From Castanea sativa (lineage: Eukaryota > Streptophyta > Magnoliopsida > Fagales > Fagaceae), in assembly GCF_040712315.1 (NCBI RefSeq), contig NC_134016.1:28310003-28374002 (forward strand): a stretch of 64,000 nucleotides of DNA. The letters are read 5' to 3'. Within the stretch, counting starts at the first letter, position 1, and each line of letters starts with the position of its first letter. Positions 21,756 to 36,700 of the stretch are shown here, in pieces. Position numbers and translations under genes: made by a program. A model generated the notes under the pieces. The model saw only the letters and a list, made by a program, of their open reading frames with translations, searched no databases and was not told the origin of the DNA.

Positions 21756-24700
21756 ATGTCGCTCCCCGGCGCCGATCGCCGGGAAGTTCAAGGTCCGTCG
21801 CCGGTATCGGGAGGCGGAAATGGCGTTGCAGTGGCTTCCGACTTGAACCGCTTGGCGATTGTGGCGTCGAACCAGAGCACGAGCCAGAGGCTGAGGTTGA
21901 ATCCGAACAAGGACCACAAGCCCGATAGCTACGAGGACTTGCAATTGGATTTCAGTCCCTCGATCTTCAGCTCGTTGGAGCGGTACTTGCCTCCTACGAT
22001 GCTATCCTTGCCTCGAGACGATAAGGTCAAGTTCATGAAGGACATTCTGCTCAAGTACTTGCCTCATGGAGAGCGAAACAGAGTATGTTTATGTGTTTAC
22101 GTTTTTTTTATTTTCTCTTTCTTTCTTGTATTTCTGTGTGGGTTGTATGGAAGAGAAAGGAAATTTCAGTTTACTCTAATCTAGGGTTTTGTAACGGGCA
22201 AGTGTTTTGTACGTGAAATGACTGAAATGCCCTTACGTTCTTCAATTTGGTGATTACTGAATGAGAAATGCTACACTGGTTTGTGAGTGAGCTGTGTCAT
22301 TTTTTTGCTTTGTAATCTTTTGATAGAAGTTTAGAATTGGGATAGATATATGAATGTTCAATGCTAAAAGTGTTTTTTTTATTATTATTTATTTATAAAT
22401 AATAAAGTCATGCTTGCTAATGGATCTTTGGGCGGTAGTAGACAGACTGCCGTGCAGTATTTAATTGGTGCTGCTGTTTATTTAGGAAAAAGTTTACTTC
22501 CCAAATTGGTTTGGAGGAATCTTCCTCCAATTTACTATGTGTTGATTCATAAAACTATTCATGTGTGTTTTTAGTCACATGACCTATTTATCCAGTCATG
22601 TGACTTGTTTGAATAATACATATGGACGGTTAATGATTCGCCACATACTGGGTTGGGGGAGATTCCTCCAAACTGGTTTGATGGAAAACTTTGCCCCTTC
22701 ATTTATATCAATGAGGTCATGGTAACATATATTAGTTTTAGATAAATGCAAATCTTAGTAAAATAATTCCAAGCTATTTTTCCTTGGGAAAGAAAATTTA
22801 TGCTTTGGATTCAGGCTTTTAAAAATTTATCTTGGTGAAGTGCAAAAAGTTTGTAAAGCAACTTTCACATTGTATACTGGACATTGAAAGCATTGTAATT
22901 CGTATGGTTTGTGCATTTACTTAATTTTTGATTAACTCATTTCCTGAGACTTATTCCCCCTTCCCAAAAAAAGAGGACAAAATATTTACTTGAACAGATC
23001 TCCTTAATCGTCAGAAAAAGCTTTATGATGGTTTTTTTTTTGCCATGATCAGGTTCAGAAACATAGGGAATACAGGCAGAAGATAATATCAAATTATCAG
23101 GTATCAAGCATAATTCTTATTTACATATTTGTCTATTTGTTTTGTGACTTAATGGTATCTCTCAATTGGTTGATCTAGTTTTAAGAATAATTGGGAGTGT
23201 GAGGTTTATGATTTTTTTTTCTATATTGAAATTTTGTGTTACAGAATATATGTATGAGTGTTTGACAATGGTCACTTGTTAAAGTTTCCCAATAAATACT
23301 TTCTTTTGAATAGAAGAACCAATTATATTCTTTAGCAGTTATACATATTGGGTTATTGCTCTCATGGGCGTACATGGTTTTCCAAAGAATGAATGTTGGA
23401 TTTTTTGTCTTTGAATTTGCTGAAGTAAAATGACAATTTGGTGCAAAATCTTCCTTGCTTTCCAATTATTGTCCTTTGGAAGGAATGGAGACTTACTGTT
23501 GCTAACTGTACTTATGCAGCCTTTACATAGAGAGATATACACAATGCACCCTCAAACGTTCTTTGTTCCATCATTTCTGAAAGCAATCAATGATAATTCA
23601 GAGGAAAGCTTTAGAAGTATAATGTCTGAACCCTCACCCGGGGTGTTTACATTTGAAATGATTCAGCCACGCTTCTGTGAATTATTGTTATCTGAGGTAT
23701 TTTCTATCATTTTCTTGGGTATCTGCTGTGGTGTATCTAACCTATCCTAATTTTTATATATATTTTTAAAATTTTGTTTTTAAACTCTTTAGTGTTGTGT
23801 TTTGATTACCTAGGTGGAGAATTTCGAAAAGTGGGTTAATGAAGCAAAATTCCGAATCATGCGACCAAATACAATGAATAAGTATGGTGCTGTTCTAGAT
23901 GATTTTGGTCTTGAAACCATGCTTGACAAGCTTATGGAGGGGTATATTCGTCCTATTTCTAAAGGTGATGAACGCTTGCTCATAGTGAAGATGCCAATTT
24001 CATTAATTCACTGGATGACCAGTAAGCTGTGGCTAACTTTTTATTTATTTATTATACTTAATGAATGCAGTGTTCTTTCAAGAAGTTGGTGGATCAACTT
24101 TGGATTCTCATCATGGATTTGTTGTTGAATATGGTAAAGATAGGGATGTTGACTTGGGTAGGTGCTATGCTGATGCATTTCTTTGACATTAATGCTTCTG
24201 CAGATGTATATTTATGTTACCAGTTTTTATACCCTCAAGTAATATGTGTAATAGCTTATAGGACCATATTACTACTCTCTTTAAGCACAGCTTCAGCAAG
24301 GATATGCTAGCGTCCTACAGCTTTCTTTAATGTTTTATAATGAGATTTCAAACTCTGCACTGATGTTGGTTGTGCACGAATCATCCTTGTAAAGAATTTC
24401 AACATGCTTTTAAAATGTTAATTGAACAATGCTAGAATAGCATATATCCAATAGCATTGAAGCACTTCTTTTCCTTGATTTCATTTTTTGTTGAAACAAA
24501 TGGAATCTAAATATAAATAATGTCACATTTGTAGGCTTTCATGTTGATGACTCAGAAGTAACTTTGAATGTGTGCTTGGGTAAACAATTTTCTGGGGGAG
24601 AATTGTTTTTTCGGGGCACCCGATGCGATAAGCATGTAAACACAGGAAGTCAATCAGAGGTATGTTAGTCTTTAAAATGGATTAATATCAACTGAATTTC

Positions 24701-27700
24701 TTGTAAGGCAGAGCTAAGTCCCTAGTTTGTTAATTTATCAATTTTAGGGCAAAAGCTTCTCTCTCCCTCTCTTATAACCATGAATCTTATTATTAAGATA
24801 CATATTGGATTTGGATAAACATTGTGCCAATAGTCAACGTCCCAACAATATTCTTTTCAAGTTATTTTATTTGTAAAAATGTTGTTTTTAGCTTTAGATT
24901 TTCTTTGTCATGTATTTTCTAATGTACAATTTACTGAAATCCTTGAATTCTGGTGTGGATAATGAATGAAGTTATTGGCACATGTTTAGCAGGCGCTACG
25001 ACGTTAAATTGGAATGAAATTGTTTTTTTTATATATTTTAATATTTAAATGTATCAGCCACTCAGCCAAATTGAAGAAATAGGCAACTAACCTTGCGGCT
25101 GTACTAACCCTGATGCTACTTATTTATAAATGTTGGTTTTTACTAAAATCCTTGAATTCTAGTCTGGATGATGTATAGTTATTGGCACATGTTGATAGCA
25201 GGTGCTTCAATGTTGAATGGAAATGAGATTGTTGATTGCTTTTTGTGGTTTTGTATCATCCACTCAGCCAAATTGAAGAAATAGGCAGCTACCTTACCTT
25301 GCATCAATTCTAACTCAGATGCCTTTGTTTATAAATGTTGGTTATATTCATATGTTTTTTTTTTTTTTTGATAAGTAACAGAAATTTTTTATTAAAAAGA
25401 ACACAGCCCCGTACATAGGATAGGAAATGTACTAGAGAGGCAAAAACATTAAGAAACCAAATTACAATGATCAAGCAAAACAGGAAAGGAAAGACAAGAA
25501 AAAGATGGTAAGACTAAACACCATTCGAGAAGAGTAGAAAAGAAAAAAGACTTAAACTCAAGAAAGGACTGTTTGTGACCCTCAAAGTTTCTAGTATTCC
25601 GTTCTCGCCAGATACACCACATCAAACAGTGTGGCACCATCCTCCATATAACTATATTATGATGACGCTTGAAATTGCATGACCAACAATCCAACAAATC
25701 CACTACCTTTTGCGGCATCACCCAACAAATACCAAACAAGCAAAAGACCATACTCCACATCTCATATGCTATAGGACAGTGAAGGAGGAGATGATCTACA
25801 GATTCCCCACACCTTTTGCACATATAACACCACTCAAGAACAACAAAATGCCTCTTTCGAAGATTATCAATAGTTAGAATCTTGCCTAAAGCAGCAGACC
25901 AAGAGAAAAAAGCTACCTGGGGAGGAACCTTTGATTGCCACACCATTTTCCATGGGAAAGAAATGGCAGTAGAGGGGGGGGGGATAGAGAATGATAATAC
26001 CCACTCACCTCGAAACCTCGACTGCTGGCTGGCTTCCAACAAAGTTTGTCAGAATCAACACCCTGTACCTTTGTGGAATAGATCGAAACCATACAGGAGT
26101 CCAAAGATTGTGACTCTTGATCATTCACTAAACGACGAAATTGTAAGTCCCAAAATATTCTCCCATTGCATAGCACATAACCTCAGAGACCGAAGCATCC
26201 CTTGTCCTACTAATATTATATAAATCTAGAAACGCCTCCTTAAGAGGACGATCCCTACACCACGCATCATCCCAAAACTTCACGAGTACCATCACCCACA
26301 TCATACCAAAGGAACTTGGAAAAATTCAACTAGTCACTTTTAATGAACTTCCACATACAAACACCATATGCCCCATACATAGATTTTGTACACCAACCAC
26401 CCTACTCATTCCCATACTTCGCCCCAATGACCCTTCTCCAAAGGGCATCATTCTCCACACCATAATGCCACAACCATTTGGCTAGTACGGCAGAATTAAA
26501 CCTTCTCAAACATCGAATGCCTAACCCTCCATTCTTCACTGGCCTACATACCTTAGACCAATTTACTAAATGAAGTTTTCGTTTGTCACCGGCACCATTC
26601 CAAAGAAAATCTCTTTGTAATTTCTCCATCCGCTAAGCCACCTTAATTGGAATAGGGAGAAGAGAAAGAAAATAAGTAGGCAAGCTAGAGAGAGTACTCT
26701 TAATAAGGGTAACCTTATGTCCCTAAGATAAATACAACCTCTTCCATCCAGCTAGCCTTCACTCCATCTTCTCCATAATAGGATTCCAAATTGTCTTATC
26801 TTTAAAGGTAGCATCCAACAGAAGACCTAAATATTTCAGCGGAAGAGCAGACTCCCTACAGCCCAAACTCTCCACTAACTCATGTAGATTAGGTACATCC
26901 CCAACTGGATCCAATTTAGACTTTCCTAGATTAATTTTTAGCCCTGACACCTCCTCAAATCTAGAGAGAATCCCACGTAGAGCTGTTATATGATTGCTGT
27001 CAGCATCACAGAAAACAAGAGTATCATCCGCAAACAACAAATGAGTCACCGTCATCAATAAACTAGTTGCATCCCTAACTGAGAAGCCCAAAAACTGTCC
27101 TGCTGCAGTAGCTGCAACCAACATATGGCTCAAGGCCTCCATGACAATATCAAATAGAAAAGGGGATTACAGATCACCTTGCCAAAGTCTTCTAGAACTC
27201 CCAAAAGAGTCAGATGGACAACCATTGATCAAAATGGAGAATTTAACAGTTGATATACAACACCTGATTCACCTTCTCCACTTTTCAGAAAATCCACACT
27301 GTTGTAACAAAAAAATGAGAAACTCCCAATATAAAATAAAAGTGCTTTAAAGCAATTAAACCCTTTTGTTGTAATCAAGAACAGGATGGAAAGGGAAGAA
27401 AGTAAGGGATAATGTACCTTTTCTTGTTAGCTTTTTTTTTGGTTCCCTAGTAATCATGAGTAGAGTTCAGTCAATTTTAATTAGTGTGGTTTTTGGTTTC
27501 TAAGTTTGTGGTGTCATGATTTTCAAGGTGAACCCATTTCTATGGAAAGAGTTATACACCACCTTTTCAGGTAGTTGGTGCAAGACATCTTAGAGCTCTC
27601 ATGCTTAGGGCATGTTTGGTATGCAACAATAGATCCCATAATGGAATGGTTATTCATGTGTAATAACTATTCGGTTATTTGGTTGCATCTTGTTGAAGTG

Positions 27701-30700
27701 AATAATTATTCTTTGTAATAGCTATTCTTTAAATTGAGGTATAGCTATTCCTCTCTTAAAGGGCTGTAATAGTCATTCCTTAGTAGGTATAACAACTTTT
27801 GAAATTAGTATATTTCCAAAAATACAAACTTTCCATATGTAAAACTAATTTTACAACCAAACATGTGAATAGGAGTAGTTATTCGATTACAACATCTATT
27901 TTTTTCCATCAATAAGGATTACTATTCCTAGTGTAATTTTCATTTAGTGTACCAAACTTGCCCTTAATTGATGGAAGATAGCCCTGTCATTTGTCAAGTT
28001 TGAAAAAAGGATACCTTTAATAAGCTTAGAGTTGCTAGCAATATAATTTGATATAAGAATAGAATATAATGGTTTTGGGGGTGAATACAATGGTTGTTTA
28101 ACGTATAAAGAGATGATAAAAAGAAGGGGAAGGGGAGAGACTTAAGGGAATTGAAAGAACAAACCGAGTCTTCTTAATTGGGGTCTTGTGTATCTTATGA
28201 AAAGGGAAGCAATATTGGAGGCATGTTATTGAGGTAAAATATGGGGAAGAGTGAATCTCAAATATTGTAAAGTGGCTCATGGGTGTAGTCTTTGAAGCAG
28301 TATTTGGGAAGGTTAAAAGAGTTTTTCAGGCTATGTGCTTTAGATGTTTGGGATTCACTGGGTCATGCTGGAGTCTGTTGCATTTATTGTTCTGTTGGAG
28401 AAATTGGTTCGGGAAACATGGCTTGGATGTTTGGAACTTGGTGCTGAGTTAGCTGATGTTGGATTGTTTGGAATGAACATTTTTCCTAGTTTTAGGGTTC
28501 AATTCAATGTTCATTCATTTTTGAGTTCCTAGCTTCTCTTAGACCTTCTACTTGATGTTTATGTATTTTTTTGATCCTTTGTGCATTATGAACAAAGTTT
28601 TTTCCTCTATTAATAAAATTGCATTAACCAAAAAAAGTTTTTTAAGTTGATGTTAAAAAGATGCATTTGGCATGGTATGGTGTGTGGATACTATCCCTAA
28701 AGAAATATTAACTTATTTATTTGTGCCTCATGTGGATCAAGATGCCTTTGTACATTCTTGTTTGGATTTTGCAGAGATGGGGTATCCATTTTGAAATCTT
28801 AGATTTTGTACTGCCTTTCATGATTGGTCACTCAAGTTGGTTGAATTTTTATTTTTTTTTGGATTGGGGGGGGGGGGGGAGGTTCTGTTGATCACTTGTT
28901 ACTTCATTGCATGGTTTCTAGTGACCTTTGGAGTTTGGTCTTTTGTTTTTGCAATATATAGTTTTAATGGGCGTTGCCAAGGATGGTTGTTGGTGTGTTT
29001 CTTTATTTTTTGTTGGCAAGGAATGTTTGGAAGACCTAAAAAACAGTACAATTTGGAGTGCAGCCCCTTTGCCTTATATTAATGGTTTAGGCTTAGAAAT
29101 GCATTTACCTTTAAGGGCATTGAGTTATCTACTCTTTTGTTGATTTTTATTTTATTTATTTTGTTTTGTTTTTGTTTTTTGCATAAATTGTGGAGTGGTC
29201 TAATGAGCTTGGCAATGTAGAGTGTCCGTGTTTTTTTGTAGGTTTCTTGGTAAAATTCAATTTTAATACTTATGGGGATTCCATTATGTGAAACCTGTAT
29301 ACTTAGGTTTATCCTCTTATTACTAAAATTTCAAAAAGTGTTCCTCTCTTTCTGAATTTATGTTTTCTCTTAGAATAGCCTTTTGATTTATTTTTCTTTG
29401 TTGTTTGTTTATGTTATCCTGTGTTCATCATCATGCACAACTTGTATTTTTCCTTTCTCTTTTCATAATAATATTACTCTGATTATCTATAAAAAAAAAA
29501 TTAAAGCAATAAAATTTCAAAAAGTGTACGTGACACTTCAGTTCAATTAGCTGCAATTTCCTTCTAAATATTTTCCCTGAAAAATGAAGAGTACTGTCAG
29601 TAAGTAGGAGATGTTAAGGTCATTTAATGATGAAATAGTGGAAAAAGGTTGCAAATGGGCCTTGTAATTTGCTCCCTCGCCACCCCCCCTCCCCCCAGTT
29701 TGTCAGGTCTCAGCTTGAAAGGTATTTGTATTTGGCAAAGGATAATCAATGGCAATAGAACCTGGCAGGTCCACAAGCTTCTCCTTGTGCTTGTTGCAGT
29801 GCCTTTGGATGGGAAGGAATGGCTACATTTTTAATGGGGTTGAATGTTCTAATTCTTAATCTTAAAGCAGGTTTTCTTTGCACTTTGGATGCTTTGATAA
29901 CTTAACTCTCTTGAATGATTCTTTATTTTAGTTTTCCTTGTTTTCTTTTTTCTAATACGGTTCTCTTGGGTATGCTTCGTGTACTTGCGCATCAACACCA
30001 TTGGCCTTTTCTCTTCTGTATTAGATAGTGTCAAAAGATATGTTCTAGAAGTTAGAATCCTTGTCTTGCAAAATTATAAAATTTCCTTCTACTAAAGTAT
30101 GTTTATCTTCTCAAAATTGTAAAAGTTAATGATCAAGCTGATTTTATGCACACACTTAAGTTCTTTCGTATCATGTTGCCGCCTCAGAATTTTTATTAGC
30201 TATTTAAAAAGCTAGGAAGCACGGACGCTTCATTTGGGTGGCATACCCCTGCTTCCTAGGTAAGGGCTAAAAACAGCTAATTTTTCAAACAATGTTGTGT
30301 TGTACCTGTACCCGTACCTGTTTCCGTTCCGGTGCTTCCTAGTTAAAAAGCCCCTAGTCCTTGAGCCTGCCTCAACCCTTTTAGAAAAACCCAGCCAGGC
30401 CTTTCAACCTGCCCAACCCCACCCAAGCTCAATTCTCTCATAAACCCAACCTGGTCAGCCCTCATCAAACCCCAAACAGGATCCAAGCCTAGCTTAGCTT
30501 AGCTCATTGCCAGTCCACTTCATTACCTCATGACATTGGCAGTCCAAGACCTGCAATCCATCTAGTGTTGCCATAAACTACACTTGAGGGGGTTGAGTTT
30601 CTCCCACCTATGAGAGTTGTTGCAGACACTAGATATGCCTGTTGACTGATTGTTGCTGATTGATTCTGTCGGACCTGATTGATCATAACTAATGCTAATC

Positions 30701-33700
30701 AATGCTGAGACTTGTTTAGGATTTAATTTTCTTCATTTTATTTCGTATTTGATGTAGGTGATAATGGTTATATCCTTTCCTTACTTGGTTATGAATCTAT
30801 TTCGTTTCCTTTTAAAGGCCCTAGAATTCACTATAAATACAAAAGAAAAAAAAAATTATGGTCAATGTAGTATTGCAAAGAAATCCAAGAATTTATGGGG
30901 GCACTAGCATGAGTAAAAAAGGTTGAAAAGATTGTAGATGGTTGGTCATGGATTAATACATTTTGGCTGGAATTTTTCTTCCAGCACTTAGTGCTGATGT
31001 TTGGATTTCAATCCTTCTCTCCATGTTTTGCACTGACTCTGGAAAATTCTAGGTTCCAACTCCCATGTTCTTCCTCCTGTTTATTTTTTTTTCCTTTAAC
31101 CATTTGGTGTTGACTCATAGGTTCTACCCTTTTTGTTTTTGTTTTTTTTTTCCTGTGCTAATTTTGTTCATTGTTCTGCACCAATGATTCTCAAGGACCT
31201 GGAACAATATTTGAACTAAATTTCATTTCAATGTAAATATGAACAGAATGAATTAATCTAAATTTTTTGACATTTAAACTTCATTCATATTTTAAGATTT
31301 TTTCAATGATTGGGTTTTTCCTGAGATCCTAAATTTTTGCAAATCCAACTTGGAGTGTTGGATGTTGAACTTTGTTTTCAGAAGCAGCTTTTAGGTGCAG
31401 TCACAAAGGTATAAGATAAACATGTAGTCTGAAATGTCCAAAAGGTTTGCATGTCTTTTTTTATTTCTATTAATGCTGAGTCCTACCAAGGATGAGCATG
31501 CACTAGTCTCAATTTGCCCTCCATCTTGTGGACATCTATGGGGTACCCTTTTCAATAATGCCTTGGGTTCTGAAAATCTTTAGCATACTTGGCTGTGATG
31601 TTCTTGTTCCAGTCTTGTACCTTTTATGTGGTCCAGGTCTCTTTATTTTTCATTCTTTGAAACAAACTTTGGATAATAGATGATAAGTATTATATGAACA
31701 ATTTAAATAATATAATATATTTTGACTTGGTACTCATTACTAAGAATTAGATATTGTAGCTCATGAAACATACAAATCAAGGCTTTGAAGAGAAGGCAAC
31801 TATGAAAGGAGTTGGAAACTTCTCATGAATTCTTATGATGACGATAGAACTATTGTCAATTGTCATTACTAGCATCAAAATTAAATAAACGAACATAGCA
31901 ACATCACTTAGAATTGTCTTCTATGCTAAAAGGGATGATATTCATTGTTGCACTTTTTTGGCATTTGTAATATAACCTCCATGTTGTTCTGCACCATGTT
32001 GTCTCCTGGTGTAAACACACCTTAAACTCAGTTTGTAATGTCCTGGCAAAATATATCGGCAACAATGAATTCCTGGGAAGAGTTTTAGATAAACAAGAAA
32101 CTTCAATGTAGCAACAGGGAATTTGTCTTCTAGTAAACATTACCATCTGTTTGTATCGCATTGAATTCTTGTGCCTTTTCATCAGCTATTGTGGCATCTC
32201 ATATTTAAGTAATCGTGATTTGACATTGATAATCTTATACTTATTATCTAGTGAATTTCTTTCATGTTGACCTTGTCGTGTGATAAAAAATTCTATATAC
32301 AATTGCTAGTACAGTTTTCTGATGGAGTTTGTTATTCAAAAGCAGGAGATCTTCGATTATTCCCATGTCCCTGGGCGAGCTGTGCTTCATCGTGGTCGCC
32401 ACCGCCATGGTGCTAGAGCCACAACATCTGGTCATCGTATCAACCTACTTCTGTGGTGCAGAAGGTTCTTTCTTCTCTCTGTACATTTATAACTAGCTGT
32501 GCTCTTTTATGAAGTTCCTGTCAGTTCTAACTTCAAACTTACGCTCCGTTTGTTTCGATGGAAAACCTTGTGTAAAGATAGTTTTCATTATTTTCTAATG
32601 TTTGGTAGCATAAAAAAAATTGAGTCAAAGGAAAACTACCTTTGGTCAATATAAAAAGTATGACTTATTTTTAGAGATTATTTTCCATTAATTTTTTTTG
32701 GAAAACAACTCTATCTCACATTAAGCTAAATAAGGGAAGTTAGAAACTTGTTTTTCAATTTATTTAAAGTTGCTACCAAACATTGGAAAATGAGATAGTT
32801 TTATAGAAAATGTTTCTTAAAAAATGATTCATTTTCTAGAAAACATCATTGTTGAAACAAACAGAGCGTTATAGAAAAGTGAATCTACCTTCCACTAATG
32901 TGTGTAGTGATCAATTGATTTTGATTAAGATATATTAGCATTTGAACACCAATTTTATTACTTTTTTTTGTTTGTTTTATTTTTTTGTTACATGATCATT
33001 TAGTGTTTTCTGAACTTTCTGTTCTCATTTGTGACTTGTGCTGAGCCAGGAACACAGGCTGTGATTGGTAATTCTATTGTATTTACATTTTGATTTTTGG
33101 CATAATGAATTTTGCTTAAAAATAGCATTTGGTAGTATGCTCAAACTTTTACTAAACCGTAACTTTGCTGAATGAAATTGTGTTTGGTTTAGAATTCACT
33201 TTTCCCATTAAATAATAATTTATTATTAGAATATTCCCCCAACATTTGACAACAATATTTCCTCAATATTATTATTATTTTTATAAGTTATTTTCCCAAT
33301 ATAATTATAAAAAAAAAAATTCAAGTTCTATGCAAAAAAATTTGCATCACTAACAACCCAAATTTCCAAAGGCCACCACCACTAGTGACCACGGCCGAAA
33401 CCCATACATCCACCACCCAAATTTCCATACAAAAAAAAAAAAAAAAAATCTAGAAAACTCATAAGACCACCCCCACCAGCATTCACGGCCAAAACCCTCA
33501 AATCCCCAACCCTAAAAAAATTCACCACTAATGACCAACCTAAACCTGTCCACCACCCATCCACCACTAATGATCATGAACACGGCTAAAACCCAAAATC
33601 CAGCACCCAAACTAGCAAACAAAATTCATGCAAACTCATAAATCCAAAACCCTTAAAGCACCAATGACAACGGCTGAAACCTAGGAAGTATAAACACTTC

Positions 33701-36700
33701 ATTTGGGATGTTGTACCTATGTTGGACGTGAGACATGTTCGGGACACTTTTATGCACGTGTCCCAGCCTTTTTTTTTTTTTGAAAAATTGTGGGATACAG
33801 GTGGGACACTTATCTTTTATTTATTTTTAGTTTCAATCTTGAACACTTATTTAGTATATTTTATTTACTTTTTTGGATCTTATTCTTAGTTTGTATTTGA
33901 ATTTCTAAACATCATTTATTAGTCATGAATTCACTTTATTATCCAACATTGCTCTTAAATTGATATATGATTAACATTATATGAAAAAATAAATGCTTAA
34001 CATTATTCTTGGGGTTCTGTTTTTTCTTCTTTTTCTTGTTCTAATCTTTTTGTTATGCTTGATCATTATAATTTATGAACTTGATGTACTTCTATCCATG
34101 TACACTCCTAGTGTACCTGGGTATTTTGATTAATGAACATTCGTTATTTATCAAAAAAATAAATTAACTTACCAGATGAGTGAAGACCATTATGTATCTA
34201 CATTTTACGTCTGTAGGAGACATGCAGGGGATTTTTAGAGACATTTTATATTGTAGGAAAGGAGTTCATTTTCAAGATTCTTCTCTCTCTCTCTCTCTCT
34301 CTCTCTCCAAGTTCCTTATCCCTATTTTGGGAACTTTACCTAAAGGAGTGATCCTCCACCAAATAAGGTATCTGGTCTTCTCAGCATAACATGAAATATT
34401 AAAAATTTAATTTTGCACCAACTTATAAGAAAAAAATTTCACCAAATATGATTTGACATGTATATAATGAGCTCAAGTTTTCATGGGTGGGACAGTGCTC
34501 ATGTACAGTACCATTTTTCTATTAACTACATTCCTATTTTTTTTTGATAGGTAATCAGAAAGCTTTTATAAATGATAGAATAAAAAGACATACAGGAAGT
34601 TCATGATGATGAACAACAAGAAAAAAGCTATCAAGAAACTAAGCTAAGGGAGGACAAAAACTCAGAGAGAGAAGAACAATTAGTAAAACCCCAACAATGA
34701 GACCATTCTAAAAGACTACGCTAGCATAAAAGTTTTATCTCAACCAAAGTCTTCTCTTTGTCCTCAATGGATTGACGATTTCGTTCCAACTACACAATCC
34801 ACATTAAGCACCCTGGAACCAAGTTCCATATGTCCGACTTATGCTTCCCATGCCACTGATGCCAGCAAGATATCAAACCCGCCACCGATCCTGGCATAAC
34901 CCAAAGAATACCAAAGGCCTGAAGCAAACAAGTCCATAAGGAATGGGTAACAGGGCAATGAAGAAGAAGATGGTTAACCGACTCCCCATCCTTGCAACAC
35001 ATACAACACCTATTAACCAAAGGATGACCCTTAAGCATAAGGTTATTCAAGGTGAGGATCCGACCATGAGTAGCAGACCACAGAAAGAACGCCACGCGCT
35101 TAGGGATCTTTGGTTTCCAAACCTCCTTCCAAGGAAGCTAAGAATTCGAAGCACCTCGGATCGCGAGGTAGTAAGACCTAGTGTCAAACTTACCATCCCC
35201 TTTAAGCCGCCAGTAAAGAGTATCTCTCCTACTACCCTGTGGAATACGAGTGTGGATAAGCCGAAGAAGAGACTACGAAGCAGCCAATTCCCAATCTTCA
35301 AAAGCTCTATAATACGTTCAATTCCACAGTGTAACAGTACCCTCTTCTGGAATCCACAAAACCTCAGAGATACAGGCCTCCTTGACTGTTGAACACACAT
35401 AGAGCTCAGGATAGCGAACTTTTAGAGTAGCGTCACCAATCCACCTGTCATGCCAAAAGCGGATATGAGTGCCTTCCCCCACTACAAAAGACAGATGCTT
35501 AGAAAAGCTCTCCCAACCTTCGTTAATGCTTCTCCATAGGCCGCACCCATGGGACCTTCTGCAAACATTAGTCCTCCACCCCTCTTGACCCTCGCCATAT
35601 TTTGAGGAGATAACACGACGTCATAGGTGTGTATCTTCATGGCCATATCTCCAGAGCCACTTCCCTAATAACGCCTGATTAAACGGCATCACCTTTCTTA
35701 TCCCCAATCCACCCATCTCAACGGATAAACACATCTTATCTCATGCCACCAAAGGATGTTTGAAACCCCCCTCAGAAGACCCCCAAAGGAAATTCCTCTG
35801 AATACTTTCCAATCTAGTCGCCACTGCTTTAGGAATAGTAAAGAGAGATAGAAAATATGTCGGGAGACTTGAGAGAGTACTCTTTAGTAACATGAGCCTA
35901 CTACCCTTAGATAAATAGAGACGCTTCTACCCAGAAAGCCTCTTCTCTATCTTCTCCAAAATAGGATTCCAGATCGAGGGAGACTTAAAAGAAGATCCCA
36001 ACGGCATCCCCAAATATTTCATAGGCAAACTGCCCACTCTACATTCCTATCTTGTAATTTTTTTTTAGGGGGGGGGGGATTTGGATAGCTAACATGCAAT
36101 TGAAAAATATTATAAGTTGATGGATTGCACATGCAAGTTTATATTTGGTTAAAGGAATATGGATGTACTTGGAGTTCATATGCAGTTGTCTCATTTATTG
36201 TGACTTTTGAGCTTCTTATTTCCTTAAGTGAAATGAAATCATTATACAGTTGAACTATTTCCAGAAAATGACTTGAAAGTGCTTTAATGTTGCATACTTT
36301 GCCCCCTCTATTAAACTGATACTTGACCTAACTTAATTGTGTGCACCTATTTGCATGCAAATTTCTTTAGTACAGTTGACTTTTCTGTTATGGAGTAAAA
36401 ATATTAGAAGCTGCTGGAATCTTATTTCCTCTAGTTTATTCATTCTTTCTTATAATCTGGAGTTTGCATTATCCCTACACAGTTCGGTCTTCAGAGAGAT
36501 GAAGAAGTATCAAAAAGATTTCTCTAGCTGGTGTGGGGAATGCTTTCGTGAAAAGAAAGAAAGGCAACGCTTGTCAATTGCTGCTACCAAATCGGTAAAG
36601 TACACATGATTGCATTTTCTGTTATGCATTGTGTTTTGTGAACGAGCATTGGCTAAGTTATTAGGTGAGCATACACACTCACTTGGATGCTACTAAGTTC

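Noticed and set aside
21630..21944. 104-codon minus-strand ORF opposite exon 1 of the dioxygenase gene
   Set aside because: It is the shadow of a GC-richer coding exon and resembles no protein family; the + strand frame joins correctly to eight further exons.
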